From Streptomyces sp. QL37 (GTDB lineage Bacteria > Actinomycetota > Actinomycetes > Streptomycetales > Streptomycetaceae), in NCBI RefSeq assembly GCF_002941025.1, contig NZ_PTJS01000001.1, positions 7,516,605 to 7,580,604 on the forward strand: a stretch of 64,000 nt of DNA, written 5' to 3'. The stretch's first letter is position 1. Each line of letters begins with the position of its first letter. Of the stretch, positions 63,270 to 64,000 are shown piece by piece. The translations under genes and the position numbers were made by a program. The notes under the pieces were generated by a model. The model ran no database searches, was not told the origin of the DNA, and saw only the letters and a program-made list of their open reading frames with translations.

Positions 63270-63845
63270 TCATGACGGAGTCGGGACCGGAGTGGCCGAG
63301 CCGGAGGCGTCCCGGTCGACCGCGGCCAGCAGTCGGGCGTACTCCTCCGCCATGGTGCTCACGGTCCAGTGTGCGTTCAGGCCACTCGGGTTGGGCAGCG
63401 CCCAGACACGCGCACCGCCGATGGTCCGCTCCTGAGGGCCGATCCGCGCACGGCGGTCGCCGAAGGCCGAGCGATAGGCGGTCACCCCCACCACGGCCAG
63501 CCACAGCGGGGCCAGAGCTTCCACCTTGGCCGACAGCGCTTCTCCGCCCGCGCGGAATTCTTCCGGCTCCAGCTCGTCCGCCCGTGCCGTTGCTCTCGCC
63601 ACCACATTGGTGATGCCCAGGCCGTAGTCCAGAAGCTGATCCTGCTCCGAGGGTTTCAGCTGCCTCGATGTGAAGCCCGACAGGTGCAGCACCGGCCAGA
63701 ACCGATTGCCGGGATGAGCGAAATGGTGCCCCGTAGCGGCGGTCATCAGGCTCGGATTGATTCCGCAGAACAGCACACGCAGGCCGCCCGCGACCACGTC
63801 GGGTACGACGCGGTCGCGGGCGGCCTGTAGCTCATCGGGTGTCAT
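63270..63845 (-). CDS. mug: G/U mismatch-specific DNA glycosylase (MUG/TDG)
   Basis: 191-residue glycosylase that removes uracil or thymine opposite guanine. Motif 1 is FCGINPSLMTAATGHHFAHPGNRFW, with Asn of GINPS as the catalytic residue; motif 2 is LPNPSGLNAHW. ATG at 63845. It lies 19 nt downstream of the purB-like gene on the same strand. With ung it gives this chromosome two unrelated uracil-excision enzymes. Confidence 0.95.
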   Translation of the reverse strand: MTPDELQAARDRVVPDVVAGGLRVLFCGINPSLMTAATGHHFAHPGNRFWPVLHLSGFTSRQLKPSEQDQLLDYGLGITNVVARATARADELEPEEFRAGGEALSAKVEALAPLWLAVVGVTAYRSAFGDRRARIGPQERTIGGARVWALPNPSGLNAHWTVSTMAEEYARLLAAVDRDASGSATPVPTPS

Positions 63846-63864
63846 ACGGCTGTGGAGCCGGCCG

Positions 63865-64000
63865 TCAGAGAATGGAGCCGGGGGCGTACGCCGCGGCCTC
63901 CGGGTGCTGCTTGGCGATCTCCTCGATCCTGGACACCAGAACGGCGACCTGATCGCCCGCCGCGCCGGTGAACGAGAGCTTGTCCGCCATGAGGGCATCG
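63865..64000 (-). CDS. purB: Probable adenylosuccinate lyase, C-terminal end (partial)
   Basis: Only the last 44 codons lie in the window; the gene continues past the right edge. The readable end, DALMADKLSFTGAAGDQV followed by RIEEIAKQHPEAAAYAPGSIL, matches from memory the C-termini of actinobacterial PurB proteins, which act in purine synthesis. The identification rests on this short tail only. Confidence 0.55.
   Translation of the reverse strand, partial: DALMADKLSFTGAAGDQVAVLVSRIEEIAKQHPEAAAYAPGSIL

Overview
The window is chromosomal DNA of very high GC content with strong GC-ending codon preference, GTG/TTG starts and actinobacterial gene families. These include an ECF41 sigma factor, a DasR-like GntR regulator, MocR, ROK and Lrp regulators, a divergent third-type EF-Tu, and a fused nitrate reductase/flavoprotein. 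A Streptomyces or close relative is the best reading. No rRNA, tRNA, CRISPR array or intact insertion sequence was recognised.

Layout. (1) 1-4.6 kb is the edge of a secondary-metabolite cluster: the 3' part of an NRPS built as T-C-T-C-T without adenylation domains, an overlapping ABC ATPase with no permease beside it, and then a remnant of a tyrosine-integrase C-terminus. (2) 4.67-10.8 kb: a HipA-like kinase/DUF3037 pair, two SDR reductases, an orphan solute-binding lipoprotein, uracil-DNA glycosylase and a small helical protein. (3) 10.9-21.2 kb: a divergent TetR/FAD-monooxygenase pair with twin operators, a Gfo/Idh/MocA oxidoreductase, apolipoprotein N-acyltransferase, a SnoaL-like protein, a universal stress protein, and a nitrate reductase/flavoprotein gene broken by a 1-nt frameshift. 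(4) 21.2-26 kb: secreted SGNH lipase, ankyrin/HEAT protein, a decayed DUF664/dienelactone-hydrolase locus, UppP and a TVP38-like membrane protein. (5) 26-34.9 kb: an Ala-rich leader ORF with a hairpin before an EF-Tu3 gene, patatin, spermidine-synthase-like protein, MFS exporter, a Gln/Pro-rich membrane protein, thioesterase, DedA, gamma carbonic anhydrase and a hexapeptide acyltransferase. (6) 34.9-50.3 kb: EamA/XRE-cupin pair, YbaK-like deacylase, AAC(3)-like acetyltransferase, CoA-binding protein, YigZ, SbcDC, two Lrp/AsnC regulators (one divergent from a rhodanese, one from a PLP gamma-lyase), ATP-grasp protein, DUF885 protein and a membrane-anchored GNAT. (7) 50.4-64 kb: PhoD with a PHO-box-like promoter, divergent MocR/EamA, alpha/beta hydrolase and ECF41 sigma, a GntR/UTRA regulator with a dre-like operator on its promoter, a ROK regulator, a two-component system divergent from a two-gene ABC transporter, an octanucleotide repeat, Mug, and the 3' end of a gene probably encoding adenylosuccinate lyase.

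The window is mostly core chromosome with many divergent regulator/effector pairs. Accessory or decayed DNA is concentrated at 1-4.6 kb (cluster edge) and 23.5-24.2 kb (gene remnants). The most informative non-coding signals are the leader ORF and hairpin before the EF-Tu gene, the dre-like site on the GntR promoter, the twin TetR operators, and the 26-bp palindrome before the DedA gene. All functional statements come from reading motifs; no database search was run.
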